In this document: piece after piece, positions 52,724 through 61,353 of the stretch | Numbering within the stretch: position 1 is the stretch's first letter | How the letters are laid out: every line of letters starts with the position of its first letter | Assembly: GCF_031921685.1 (NCBI RefSeq) | Contig: NZ_JAPDHU010000004.1 | Coordinates: forward strand, 434,001 to 498,000 | Direction: 5' to 3' | DNA: 64,000 bases | DNA from: Terripilifer sp031921685 | GTDB taxonomy: Bacteria > Pseudomonadota > Alphaproteobacteria > Rhizobiales > Beijerinckiaceae | Translations under genes and position numbers: made by a program | The notes under the pieces: model-generated | What the model was told of the DNA's origin: nothing | The model's database searches: none | What the model saw: only the letters and a program-made list of their open reading frames with translations

Positions 52724-54550
52724 ATGTGCGGCATTGTGGGTATTATTGGCACAACTCCCGTCGCCGGGCAGATTGTCGAGGCGCTCAAGCGTCTCGAATA
52801 TCGCGGTTACGATTCCGCTGGCATTGCCACCCTGGAAGGCGGTCAGCTTGAGCGTCGGCGTGCCGAAGGTAAATTGCGCAATCTGGAAACGCGTCTGGGC
52901 GAACAGCCGCTCAAGGGCGTGATCGGCATCGGTCACACCCGCTGGGCCACCCATGGCCGCCCCACCGAAAACAACGCCCATCCCCATGCCACTTCGAAAG
53001 TGGCGGTCGTGCATAACGGTATCATCGAAAACTTTCGTGAGCTGCGCGATGAGCTGGCTGCCCGTGGTCATGTCTTCGCCACCGAAACCGATACGGAAGT
53101 GGTGGCCCATCTCGTCACCGACGAAATGAACAAAGGCAAGTCGCCACGCGAGGCGGTGGCGGCGGCCTTGCCGCGTCTGCGGGGCGCCTTCGCGCTGGCT
53201 TTTCTCTTCAATGGCGAGAACGACATCCTGATCGGCGCCCGCCAAGGTGCGCCGCTGGCCGTTGGCTATGGCGACGGCGAAATGTTCCTGGGCTCGGACG
53301 CCCTGGCGCTCGCGCCGTTCACCGACACGATCACCTATCTGGAAGATGGCGACTGGGCGGTGCTGACCCGCTCGGGCGCGGAATTCTTCGATGCCGAAAA
53401 TCGTCCGGTGCAGCGGGCACGGCAGAAGAGCCAAGCTTCGGCCTTCCTGATCGATAAGGGCAACCATCGCCACTTCATGGCGAAGGAAATTCACGAGCAG
53501 CCGGAAGTGGTCGGTCGGACGCTCGCCCATTATCTCGATATGTCGGCTGGCCGCGTGCGTCTGCCGTTTGAATTGCCTTTCGATCCGGCGAACCTGTCGC
53601 GCATCACCATCACCGCTTGCGGCACGGCCTATTACGCCGGGCTTACCGCGAAATACTGGTTCGAGAAATTCGCCCGCATTCCCGTCGAGATCGATGTCGC
53701 TTCGGAATTCCGCTATCGCGACGCGCCGATGCAAGAGGGCGGTCTCATGATCGTTGTCTCGCAATCGGGCGAGACGGCCGATACGCTGGCGTCGCTACGC
53801 TATGCCCGCGCCAACGGCCAGCATGTTCTCTCGGTGGTCAACGTCCCTACTTCGACCATCGCGCGTGAGAGTGATGTCGCCGCTCTGACCTTGGCTGGCC
53901 CTGAGATTGGCGTTGCCTCGACCAAAGCGTTCACCTGCCAGTTGTCGGTCCTTGCCTGTCTGGCGCTGGCTTTTGGCCGGGCGCGCGGCACCTTGCCCGA
54001 AGGGCTTGAGCAAAGGCTGGTCGCCGATCTCATCAACGTGCCGGGCTTGATGGCGGAGGCGATCAAACGCGAGGTCAAGCTGGAACAGCTCGCCGGCTCC
54101 TTGTCGAAGGCCAAGGACGTTCTCTATCTCGGCCGCGGCACCAGCTTCCCGCTGGCGCTCGAAGGCGCGCTCAAACTCAAGGAAATTTCCTACATTCATG
54201 CGGAAGGCTATGCAGCGGGCGAGTTGAAGCATGGTCCGATCGCTTTGATCGACGAGGACATGCCGGTCATCGTCATCGCGCCGCATGACACGGTCTATGA
54301 AAAGACCGTTTCCAACATGCAGGAAGTCGCCGCGCGCGGCGGCCGCATCGTTCTGATCGCCGATCAGCGTGCCGCCGAGGAGGCGGCCATCGTTTTCGAG
54401 GCGGTGGTGCCGATGCAGGCCATGCCGAGCGAATTCGCGCCCATCGTCTATGCGGTGCCTGTGCAGATGCTCGCCTATCATACGGCGGTCTTCATGGGCA
54501 AAGACGTCGACCAGCCCCGCAATCTGGCCAAGAGCGTTACCGTCGAATAG
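52724..54550 (+). CDS. glmS: Glutamine--fructose-6-phosphate aminotransferase (isomerizing)
   Basis: This 608-residue enzyme converts fructose-6-phosphate and glutamine to glucosamine-6-phosphate. It has the N-terminal Cys nucleophile (MCGIVGIIG), RGYDSAG, the glutaminase HTRWATHG and HNGIIEN motifs, and two SIS sugar-isomerase domains (VSQSGETADT, LGRGTSFPLALEGALKLKE, EGYAAGELKHGP) ending in KSVTVE. The leader does not show a glmS ribozyme that I can recognise. A hairpin follows the stop. Confidence 0.97.
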   Translation: MCGIVGIIGTTPVAGQIVEALKRLEYRGYDSAGIATLEGGQLERRRAEGKLRNLETRLGEQPLKGVIGIGHTRWATHGRPTENNAHPHATSKVAVVHNGIIENFRELRDELAARGHVFATETDTEVVAHLVTDEMNKGKSPREAVAAALPRLRGAFALAFLFNGENDILIGARQGAPLAVGYGDGEMFLGSDALALAPFTDTITYLEDGDWAVLTRSGAEFFDAENRPVQRARQKSQASAFLIDKGNHRHFMAKEIHEQPEVVGRTLAHYLDMSAGRVRLPFELPFDPANLSRITITACGTAYYAGLTAKYWFEKFARIPVEIDVASEFRYRDAPMQEGGLMIVVSQSGETADTLASLRYARANGQHVLSVVNVPTSTIARESDVAALTLAGPEIGVASTKAFTCQLSVLACLALAFGRARGTLPEGLEQRLVADLINVPGLMAEAIKREVKLEQLAGSLSKAKDVLYLGRGTSFPLALEGALKLKEISYIHAEGYAAGELKHGPIALIDEDMPVIVIAPHDTVYEKTVSNMQEVAARGGRIVLIADQRAAEEAAIVFEAVVPMQAMPSEFAPIVYAVPVQMLAYHTAVFMGKDVDQPRNLAKSVTVE

Positions 54551-54556
54551 CTGTTT

Positions 54557-54584
54557 GCACCAACGACGCGAACGTCGTTGGTGC
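54557..54584. terminator. Hairpin after glmS
   Basis: A perfect 12-bp stem (GCACCAACGACG / CGTCGTTGGTGC) with a CGAA loop stands 7 bp past the glmS stop, between converging genes. No long T run follows (CTTCAG), so intrinsic termination would be weak, but its position suggests transcript end formation or stabilisation. Confidence 0.6.
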
Positions 54585-54592
54585 TTCAGCCG

Positions 54593-55168
54593 TTATTTCT
54601 TCCGATAGACGAGCAAGGTCTCGTACATGCCGACCTTCTCGACCGGACTTTCCTTTTCCCATTCGGCGACGATGCGCAGGGCCGCGTCGTAGGCGAAAGA
54701 GCCGCTGTAGAACAGGAGATAGCCGCCGGATTTGGTCTTCTGCGTGAACATGTCGAGGACCTGGCGATCGGTCAGCGCGCCATAGGCGTCGTTCTTTTCG
54801 GTGCGGAACTCGCAGAGGTGGAACAGGGTCACGACCTCGAATTGCGGCAGCAGCCGCGCGTCGAGCTGGTAGATATCGCCGAAGAAAGTCTTGTAGGTCT
54901 TCTCGACATCTGGCCGCTCGATGGCGAGTTGCACGAAGGTCTCGTATTCCTGCGGCGAAGCGGTGATGCCCATCACGGCATTGTTGCTGCCGTTTTCGGC
55001 GGTGCGGATGCCGACGATGTGGTGGCCGCCGGTGCCGAAGTGGAAGATCGCCGCATTGGTGATCTTTTCCTTCTCCAGCCAATCGCAAAATTGGACGTCG
55101 CACGGGCATTCGTCCACCCGCAGATCCCAATAGGCGTCCCAGATATGCAGTTTCGCTTCACCCGCCAT
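54593..55168 (-). CDS. Conserved hypothetical protein, possible methyltransferase-like fold
   Basis: This 191-residue soluble protein starts MAGEAKLHIWDAYWDLRVDE and carries AIFHFGTGGHHIVGIRT near residue 40, LFHLCEF near 114 and LLFYSGSFAYDAALRIV near 150. The spacing of a Gly-rich loop, a mid acidic region and late strands resembles class I SAM-dependent methyltransferases, but the key acidic residue after motif I is not clear. The N-terminal CPCDVQFC has three Cys, perhaps structural. It lies 26 bp downstream of the ABC transporter gene. I do not assign a function. Confidence 0.6.
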   Translation of the reverse strand: MAGEAKLHIWDAYWDLRVDECPCDVQFCDWLEKEKITNAAIFHFGTGGHHIVGIRTAENGSNNAVMGITASPQEYETFVQLAIERPDVEKTYKTFFGDIYQLDARLLPQFEVVTLFHLCEFRTEKNDAYGALTDRQVLDMFTQKTKSGGYLLFYSGSFAYDAALRIVAEWEKESPVEKVGMYETLLVYRKK

Positions 55169-55194
55169 TCAAAACTCCCTTTGGCTTTTCGGGT

Positions 55195-57006
55195 TTAGAT
55201 TTGTCTCGCACCGCTGCTGACCACGGATAGCACGGCCGTTTCGGCTGTCGTCTCGCGTAGCATCATGCCGGCACCTGAATTGCCGATGAACAAATGCCGC
55301 TCGAAGCGGCGGGCGACGCCGCCATGGCCGCCGGTGTTGATGATGGTCGTATGGGGGCAACACGCGATCAAAGTATCGATAATCTCGACCTGACCGGCTT
55401 CATCGAACACGGACAGTGTATCGTCGAGAATGATGATGTCGGGCTGCTGCAGAATGATGCGGGTGAAGGCGATGCGTTGGCGCTCGCTGGCAGAAAGCGC
55501 CTGATCCCAGCGCGCGCTCTCATCGAGCCGCAAACGCAGATATTCGATGCCGCAGCTTGCCAGTGCTGCATCGAGGGCTTCGACGCTGATGTCGTTGGCC
55601 ATGGCAGGAAAAGCGACGGCCTCGCGCAACGGACCGGTGGGCAAAAATGGCGTGGCGGGCAGGAATTGCACCCGTGCATTTTCGGGCAGCAGAATGGCGC
55701 CGGCACCCCAGGGCCAGAGGCCGGCAATGGCGCGCAGCAGCACGCTCTTGCCTGATCCTGCCTCGCCGGACAGCAAGATTCGGGAGCCTGCCGGAAGGAC
55801 CGCTTCAGCCTGTTCGATAACGACGCGACCGTTGCGATCGGTCAGCCGCACACCGGCGAGATGCAAAGCGCCATCGGCGCCGACACCGCGCGAAACCAGC
55901 GGCATGCCGTTGGCGGTGACGAGATCCTGATCGTCGAAGGCATCGGCGAGCTCCATCACGCGGCGGGCGGAGGCGAACCATTCGGCTATGGCGCGGTAAT
56001 TGTCGACCAGCCAGGCGATGGCGATCTGTACCTGCGCGAAGGCGGAGGCAAGCTGCATCACCTCGCCAAGGCTCAGTTGGCCCGACAGATATTTGGGCGC
56101 GGCCAGCAGCAGTGGCACCACGGGAATGAGGGCGCTATTGGCGTTCATCACCCAGGTGACGTTGCCGTGCTGGCGCACAAGCTGCAGCCATTGCCGCACT
56201 AGCCCGCCATAGGTTGTGTCCAGCCGTGCCCGTGCGGCCTTCTCGCCGCCGGCCATGATGACGCCTTCGGCATTTTCGCGCAGCCGGATCATTTCGAAGC
56301 GAAAGCGCGCTTCGGCTTCATTCTTTGCTGCCGCGACGCCGGCGAGTTTCCGTCCGACGATCGGAATGAGGGTCGAAACGGTGACGCCATAGAGCAGGGC
56401 GCCGAGAACCATGAAGGCGGGGATGCGATAGCTTTCGCCCGCGATCGTGACATCGAGCGAACCGCCGACCGACCAGAGAATGCTGAAGAAAGCCGCCGCC
56501 GCGAGGATCGCCGTGAACAGGCCGATGGCGAAGTCGGTCAACGGCTCGGTCGCCATGCGCACGTCGTCGGAAATGCGATATTCCGGATTGGGCATGCGTG
56601 TGCCCGTCGCCAGTCGGTAGAAGCGCTGCCGGCGCATCCAGCGATCAAGCAGGCGCTTGGTGCACCATTCGCGCCAGCGCACCTGCAAGGTCTCGCGGGT
56701 GATGACGATGCCGACACCGACGGCGGCGACGCAGCCGATCAGGCCGACGAAGGCCATCACGGCCAGCAGAGCCGAAGTGCCGTCGCGATGTTCCAGCGCA
56801 TCGAAGAACCAGCGGTGCCAGCGATTGGTGGTGATGTCGACGCCAAGCTTGAGCACGAGGCAAAGCCCCAGTGCGAGCGTCCAGATCCAGGCGGTGCGCG
56901 CGGTGGCACCACGCCAGAAGCCGCCGGAGAAACGGGTGAAGCGGAGAGCGGTAGCCCGGTCAAACCCGGGATTAGGGTTGGACTGTCCTTGGGCGGGATC
57001 GGACAT
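55195..57006 (-). CDS. YddA/SbmA-type ABC transporter (membrane plus ATPase)
   Basis: This 603-residue half-transporter has an N-terminal membrane domain of the ABC_membrane_2/SbmA-BacA type (WREWCTKRLLDRWMRRQRFYRL, NPEYRISDDVRMATEPL, quoted by span) and a C-terminal ATPase. The ATPase has Walker A GEAGSGKSVLL, a signature LSASERQR in place of LSGGEQQR, and Walker B IIILDDTLS where the catalytic Glu is Asp. The class imports or exports peptides and cofactors. The changes in the signature and Walker B may lower ATPase activity. The gene is upstream of the hypothetical gene at 54593. Confidence 0.88.
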   Translation of the reverse strand: MSDPAQGQSNPNPGFDRATALRFTRFSGGFWRGATARTAWIWTLALGLCLVLKLGVDITTNRWHRWFFDALEHRDGTSALLAVMAFVGLIGCVAAVGVGIVITRETLQVRWREWCTKRLLDRWMRRQRFYRLATGTRMPNPEYRISDDVRMATEPLTDFAIGLFTAILAAAAFFSILWSVGGSLDVTIAGESYRIPAFMVLGALLYGVTVSTLIPIVGRKLAGVAAAKNEAEARFRFEMIRLRENAEGVIMAGGEKAARARLDTTYGGLVRQWLQLVRQHGNVTWVMNANSALIPVVPLLLAAPKYLSGQLSLGEVMQLASAFAQVQIAIAWLVDNYRAIAEWFASARRVMELADAFDDQDLVTANGMPLVSRGVGADGALHLAGVRLTDRNGRVVIEQAEAVLPAGSRILLSGEAGSGKSVLLRAIAGLWPWGAGAILLPENARVQFLPATPFLPTGPLREAVAFPAMANDISVEALDAALASCGIEYLRLRLDESARWDQALSASERQRIAFTRIILQQPDIIILDDTLSVFDEAGQVEIIDTLIACCPHTTIINTGGHGGVARRFERHLFIGNSGAGMMLRETTAETAVLSVVSSGARQI

Positions 57007-57196
57007 CCATCAAACCTGTTGTAAAATCCGTTGCATGCGCCGTCCCGTTTCGGGCCCCCCTATGACAGTGATCCATACACTGTCGGCGGCGGGTTCGGCA
57101 AACCCCGGGCCGATCACGACACCTTGCCCATGTTTGCAGCTTGAACGTTGATCGGCGCCGGGGCATGGTCGCGCCGCGGTCCGGCGCGTAGACCCG

Positions 57197-57979
57197 ATGG
57201 TCCGGAACCAAATTGTGATGCGGATGACCGAAGAAGCCTCGCCGTCGCCTATTTTGCCTGATTCTACAGTTTTTCCGCCGCCTTTGCCGCAACCGGTAGC
57301 GCGGACCGGCTTCGGCGCCCGGGTTCGCAACTGGTTCCTCACCGGCCTCATCATCGCCGGCCCCTTGGCGGTCACGGCCTGGATCGTCTGGTGGTTCGTC
57401 CGCACCATCGATGGCTGGGTGAAGCCTCTGGTTCCCCAGGCCTTCTGGCCCGACACCTATATGCCGGTCGAAGTTCCCGGTGTCGGCGTCATCATGGCTT
57501 TCGTCGGCCTGACCTTGCTCGGATTCCTCACCGCCAATCTCGCTGGCCGCACCTTGCTGCGCATGGGCGAGCACATTCTCGACCGTATGCCGGTCGTGCG
57601 TGGCATCTACAAAAGCGTGAAGCAGATTTTCGAAACCGTATTCTCGCAGTCGGGAACCGGGTTCCGCAAAGTGGGCCTGGTGCAGTTCCCGGCCAAGGGC
57701 ATGTGGTCGGTGGTGTTCATCTCGACACCACCGTCTTCCTCAGTTGCCGACAAGCTGGCGCCGGAGACGGAATATATTTCGGTGTTTCTGCCCTGTACGC
57801 CCAACCCGACCACCGGCTTCTATTTCTATCTGCCGGTGAGCGAAGTGATCGAAGTGCCGATGACGCCTGACGAGGCGGCGAAGCTGATCATGTCCGCGGG
57901 TCTGATCCAGCCCGAAGGCCAGGCCAAGCTGGCGGCGCTGGCCGTCGAGGGCAAGACGTTGGAATCGCTGCCGGGTTAA
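57197..57979 (+). CDS. DUF502 family membrane protein
   Basis: This 260-residue protein has two or three hydrophobic helices near the N-terminus (NWFLTGLIIAGPLAVTAWIV, VIMAFVGLTLLGFLTANLAG). The family segment PVVRGIYKSVKQIFETVFSQSG follows, then GLVQFPAKGMWSVVFIS and PTTGFYFYLP. This family occurs across bacteria and plants as a membrane protein of poorly known role. The start could be ATG 57197 or a later ATG at 57218 or 57224. It overlaps the isochorismatase-like gene by 4 bp at the stops. Confidence 0.85.
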   Translation: MVRNQIVMRMTEEASPSPILPDSTVFPPPLPQPVARTGFGARVRNWFLTGLIIAGPLAVTAWIVWWFVRTIDGWVKPLVPQAFWPDTYMPVEVPGVGVIMAFVGLTLLGFLTANLAGRTLLRMGEHILDRMPVVRGIYKSVKQIFETVFSQSGTGFRKVGLVQFPAKGMWSVVFISTPPSSSVADKLAPETEYISVFLPCTPNPTTGFYFYLPVSEVIEVPMTPDEAAKLIMSAGLIQPEGQAKLAALAVEGKTLESLPG

Positions 57980-58659
57980 CTGGCGCGATCCATTGCTTCC
58001 AGTGCTTCCGGGCCGGTCATCACGTCGCCGAACTGCTGGATGATCGTTTCAAGCGTGGCGCGGTGTTCGTCGTCGGAAAGGGCTGCACAGCAGTCCGACA
58101 GCATGACCACTTTGAAGTCGAGCATCATCGCGTCGCGCGCTGTCGACTCGCAGCAGACATTGGTCTTCGTGCCGGCGATCAGCACGGTGTCGATGTCGAG
58201 ATTGCGCAGGATCCGCTCCAGGTTGGAGGCGTTGGAGATCAGCGCGCTGTAGCGGTTCTTGAACACGGTGATATCGTCGTTGGAGCGGTCGAGGCCGCGC
58301 CATACCTGCTGATGGCCGGGCGACAGGCTTTCGATGGTCTTCTGGCGCACGGCGCCATCGACCACGTGATTGAAGAACAGCTCCCAATCGCTACGTTCGC
58401 CGAATTGCGAATTGGCATGCAGGACGAAGACCACCTTACCGCCGCGTTCGCGCAAGCCCTTCGCCACGAGGTTGATCGGCGGAACGATGTCGCGCGATGC
58501 GGCGACTTCCGCCGGGCTGCCGGGCGCGCAAAATGTGTCCTGCATGTCGATGACGATCAGCGCGGTGCGCTTCGCATGAAGCGTGTCGAACCAGCGCAGA
58601 CGGCCGCGGCGCGCTACAACCCGGTCGATGATTTCTTGACGAATGGACACGTGATGCAT
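57976..58659 (-). CDS. Isochorismatase-family cysteine hydrolase (RutB/nicotinamidase-like)
   Basis: This 227-residue hydrolase has the family triad: Asp in ALIVIDMQDTFCAPG (near residue 39), Lys in TVFKNRYSALI (near 139) and Cys in GTKTNVCCESTARDA (near 173). It may act on ureidoacrylate, nicotinamide or other amides. ATG at 58659 was chosen, since the conserved sequence starts right after it. It converges on the DUF502 gene and lies downstream of nothing obvious. The substrate is not deducible, and no other rut gene is near. Confidence 0.85.
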   Translation of the reverse strand: MHHVSIRQEIIDRVVARRGRLRWFDTLHAKRTALIVIDMQDTFCAPGSPAEVAASRDIVPPINLVAKGLRERGGKVVFVLHANSQFGERSDWELFFNHVVDGAVRQKTIESLSPGHQQVWRGLDRSNDDITVFKNRYSALISNASNLERILRNLDIDTVLIAGTKTNVCCESTARDAMMLDFKVVMLSDCCAALSDDEHRATLETIIQQFGDVMTGPEALEAMDRAS

Positions 58660-58732
58660 GGGCTTGAACCTTGTTTTTGGCGCTGTCGCTTGACCCAAGC
58701 TTTAGCATTGGCGCTGCCGGCGCAGCAATGCG

Positions 58733-60835
58733 TCAACCCGCCTTCATCAGGCCGATGGCTTCGTCGCGACCGAACAGATAGAGCAGGACGCGCAAGGCTT
58801 CGCCGCGCGGTGAGGTCAGTTCCGGATCGCGTGCGATGATGAGCCGCGCATCGTCGCGTGCCGCTTGCAGGAGTTCGCCATGAACCTCCGGCTGCGCGAG
58901 ACGAAATCCCGGCATGCCCGATTGGCGCGTGCCGAGCACTTCGCCTTCGCCGCGCAGCCGTAGATCCTCCTCGGCGATCAGAAAACCATCCTCGGTCTGG
59001 CGCATGATCTCGATACGCGCCTTGGCGGTTTCGCCGAGCGGCGTCCTGTAGAGCAGCAGGCAGGAGGATTTGGCGCTGCCGCGCCCGACACGGCCGCGCA
59101 ATTGATGGAGCTGCGCCAGGCCGAAACGTTCCGCATGTTCGATCACCATGATACTGGCTTCTGGCACGTCGACGCCCACTTCCACCACCGTGGTTGACAC
59201 CAGAACCTGCGTTTCGCCGCTCTGGAAGCGCGCCATGGCTTCGTCCTTTTCACGCGGCTTCATCTTGCCGTGGATGAGACCGACGCGATCGCCGAAAATC
59301 TGCTGCAGGGTTTCGAAACGATCCTGTGCCGCCGCCACGTCGAGCTGTTCGCTTTCTTCGACCAGCGGGCAGATCCAATAGATGCGTTGGCCGTTTGCCA
59401 GCGCCCGGTGCAGGCCGTTCACCACATCGTCGATGCGATCGAGCGGCAAGGCACGCGTGTCGATCGGCGAGCGGCCCGCCGGCTTCTCACGCAGGGTCGA
59501 TGTATCCATGTCGCCGAAATAGGTGAGCACGAGCGTGCGCGGGATCGGCGTCGCCGTCATCACCAGCATGTCGACGGCCTCGCCCTTGCGGCCGATCGCC
59601 AGGCGCTGATGCACACCGAAACGATGCTGCTCGTCGATGACCACCAGCGCCAGATCGCGAAACACCACATTCTCGCTGAACAGGGCATGGGTGCCGATGG
59701 CGATATCGATCTCGCCGGCTTCCAGCGCTTTCAGCGTGCGGTTGCGTTCGGAGGCCTTGTCGCGGCCGGTGAGAATACCGAGCCGTAAACCGGCGGCTTC
59801 CGCCAGCGGCGTCAGCCGCTCGTAATGTTGGCGGGCGAGGATTTCCGTCGGCGCCATCATCGCCGCCTGCCGGCCGGCCTCGACCACGTGGGCCATGGAG
59901 AGCAGCGCGACCAAGGTCTTGCCGGCGCCGACATCGCCTTGCAGCAGCCGCAGCATGCCCTTGTCCGACGACAGATCGGCGCGGATTTCCTCGATGCTGC
60001 GCTCTTGGGATGGTGTCAGCGAGAAAGGCAGCGCCGCGATGATGCGCTTGGCAAGTCGTCCGTCTCCGACACTGGCGCGGCCACGTGTTTCGCGCATGCG
60101 CGAGCGCACCAGGCCGAGCGCCACCTGGCTCGCCAGCAGTTCGTCATAGGCAAGCCGCATGCGGGCCGGCGAGGTCGGCTCGATGGCTTGCGGATTTTGC
60201 GGGTGATGGACGCTGCGCAGTGCCGTATCGAAGGACGGAAACTTGCGCGCCTTCATCCATTCCGGATCGTTCCACTCGGGCAGCGGCGGCAAGAGGTTCA
60301 AGGCGCCTTCGACAGCCTTCTGCACATTGCGCTGGAACAGCCCTTCGGTCAGCCCGTAGACCGGCTCGACCGGCGGCAGCTTGGCAAGCCCCGCCGCATC
60401 GAGCACGCGGTCGGGATGGACCATCTGGAGATGGCCCTCCCAAAGTTCGAGCTTGCCCGACACCCAACGCGTTTCGCCGAGCGGCAGCATGCGCTCGATC
60501 CATTGGTGATTGGCAAGGAAGAAGACGAGTTCGACATCGCCGGTCTCGTCCTCGACGATGACGCGATAGGGCGCTTTCGAATGGCGCCCGCCGGGCGCCC
60601 GGTGCTCGGCCACGCGCACTTCGAGGGTGACGACGCTGCCGGGTTCCGCCTCGCGGATCTTCGGCCGCGCGCGCCGGTCGATCGTACTGTGAGGCAAATG
60701 AAACAGGAGATCGGCGATACGCGCCTCGCCCTGGTCGTCGGCCAGGAGGCGGTCGAACAATTTGCCCGTTTTCGGCCCGATGCCGCTCAGGGAGCGGACC
60801 GGCACGAACAGCGGATTGAGCAGGGCGGGGCGCAT
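58733..60835 (-). CDS. recG: ATP-dependent DNA helicase RecG
   Basis: This 700-residue helicase remodels stalled forks and Holliday junctions. The N-terminal wedge has SLSGIGPKTGKLFDRLLADD. The motor has QGDVGAGKT (Walker A), DEQHRFG (motif II), MTATPIPRTL and the HQLRGRVGRG segment of motif VI. I set the start at ATG 60835, where the family begins (MRPALLNPLFVPVRSLSG); the open frame extends upstream without similarity. It is divergent from sdhE and mfd. Confidence 0.96.
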   Translation of the reverse strand: MRPALLNPLFVPVRSLSGIGPKTGKLFDRLLADDQGEARIADLLFHLPHSTIDRRARPKIREAEPGSVVTLEVRVAEHRAPGGRHSKAPYRVIVEDETGDVELVFFLANHQWIERMLPLGETRWVSGKLELWEGHLQMVHPDRVLDAAGLAKLPPVEPVYGLTEGLFQRNVQKAVEGALNLLPPLPEWNDPEWMKARKFPSFDTALRSVHHPQNPQAIEPTSPARMRLAYDELLASQVALGLVRSRMRETRGRASVGDGRLAKRIIAALPFSLTPSQERSIEEIRADLSSDKGMLRLLQGDVGAGKTLVALLSMAHVVEAGRQAAMMAPTEILARQHYERLTPLAEAAGLRLGILTGRDKASERNRTLKALEAGEIDIAIGTHALFSENVVFRDLALVVIDEQHRFGVHQRLAIGRKGEAVDMLVMTATPIPRTLVLTYFGDMDTSTLREKPAGRSPIDTRALPLDRIDDVVNGLHRALANGQRIYWICPLVEESEQLDVAAAQDRFETLQQIFGDRVGLIHGKMKPREKDEAMARFQSGETQVLVSTTVVEVGVDVPEASIMVIEHAERFGLAQLHQLRGRVGRGSAKSSCLLLYRTPLGETAKARIEIMRQTEDGFLIAEEDLRLRGEGEVLGTRQSGMPGFRLAQPEVHGELLQAARDDARLIIARDPELTSPRGEALRVLLYLFGRDEAIGLMKAG

Positions 60836-61023
60836 CCTCCGGGTGTAGCCGCGCCCTTGAGCGTCGACAAGTTGGCAGGAGTGTTGGCTTCCCCAGGCGA
60901 TTAGGACTGACATCCACGCCCCGAGGCTTTATATGACGGCAGCCGACCCGCGGTCCGTTTTGGAACCGGCGGGTGCTTGCGTTTGCCGAACCGCTTGTTT
61001 TGCAAACTATTTGAGGAGTGATC

Positions 61024-61320
61024 ATGCCGGAGACCCAGCGCAGCAGCGCCGATCTCGACCCGCGTCGCCGCCGGGTCCTCTTCCGTTGCTGGCATCGGGG
61101 CATGCGCGAGGTCGACATTCTCATGGGCAGCTTCGCCGATGCTCATATCGCCGATCTGGAAGAGACCGAACTCGACGATCTCGAAGCCCTGATGGAATTG
61201 CCCGACCGGGATATTTTCGCCTGGTTCGTCGGCGAGCGCCCGGTGCCGGCCAATCTCGACACCGCTCTCTTCCGCAAGATGAAAATCTTTCACACCCACG
61301 ACCGGCCGATCCATTCGTGA
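61024..61320 (+). CDS. sdhE: FAD assembly factor SdhE
   Basis: This 98-residue protein helps covalent attachment of FAD to succinate dehydrogenase. The conserved RGMRE motif (CWHRGMREVDILMG) and the late LPDRDIFAWF segment are present. ATG at 61024 is preceded by GAGGAG; GTG at 61018 is the other choice. It is followed 33 bp later by mfd and divergent from recG, an order common in Hyphomicrobiales. Confidence 0.94.
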   Translation: MPETQRSSADLDPRRRRVLFRCWHRGMREVDILMGSFADAHIADLEETELDDLEALMELPDRDIFAWFVGERPVPANLDTALFRKMKIFHTHDRPIHS

Positions 61321-61353
61321 TCGCTGGTCTGCTCGCCGTCTGTTGGAACTGAT

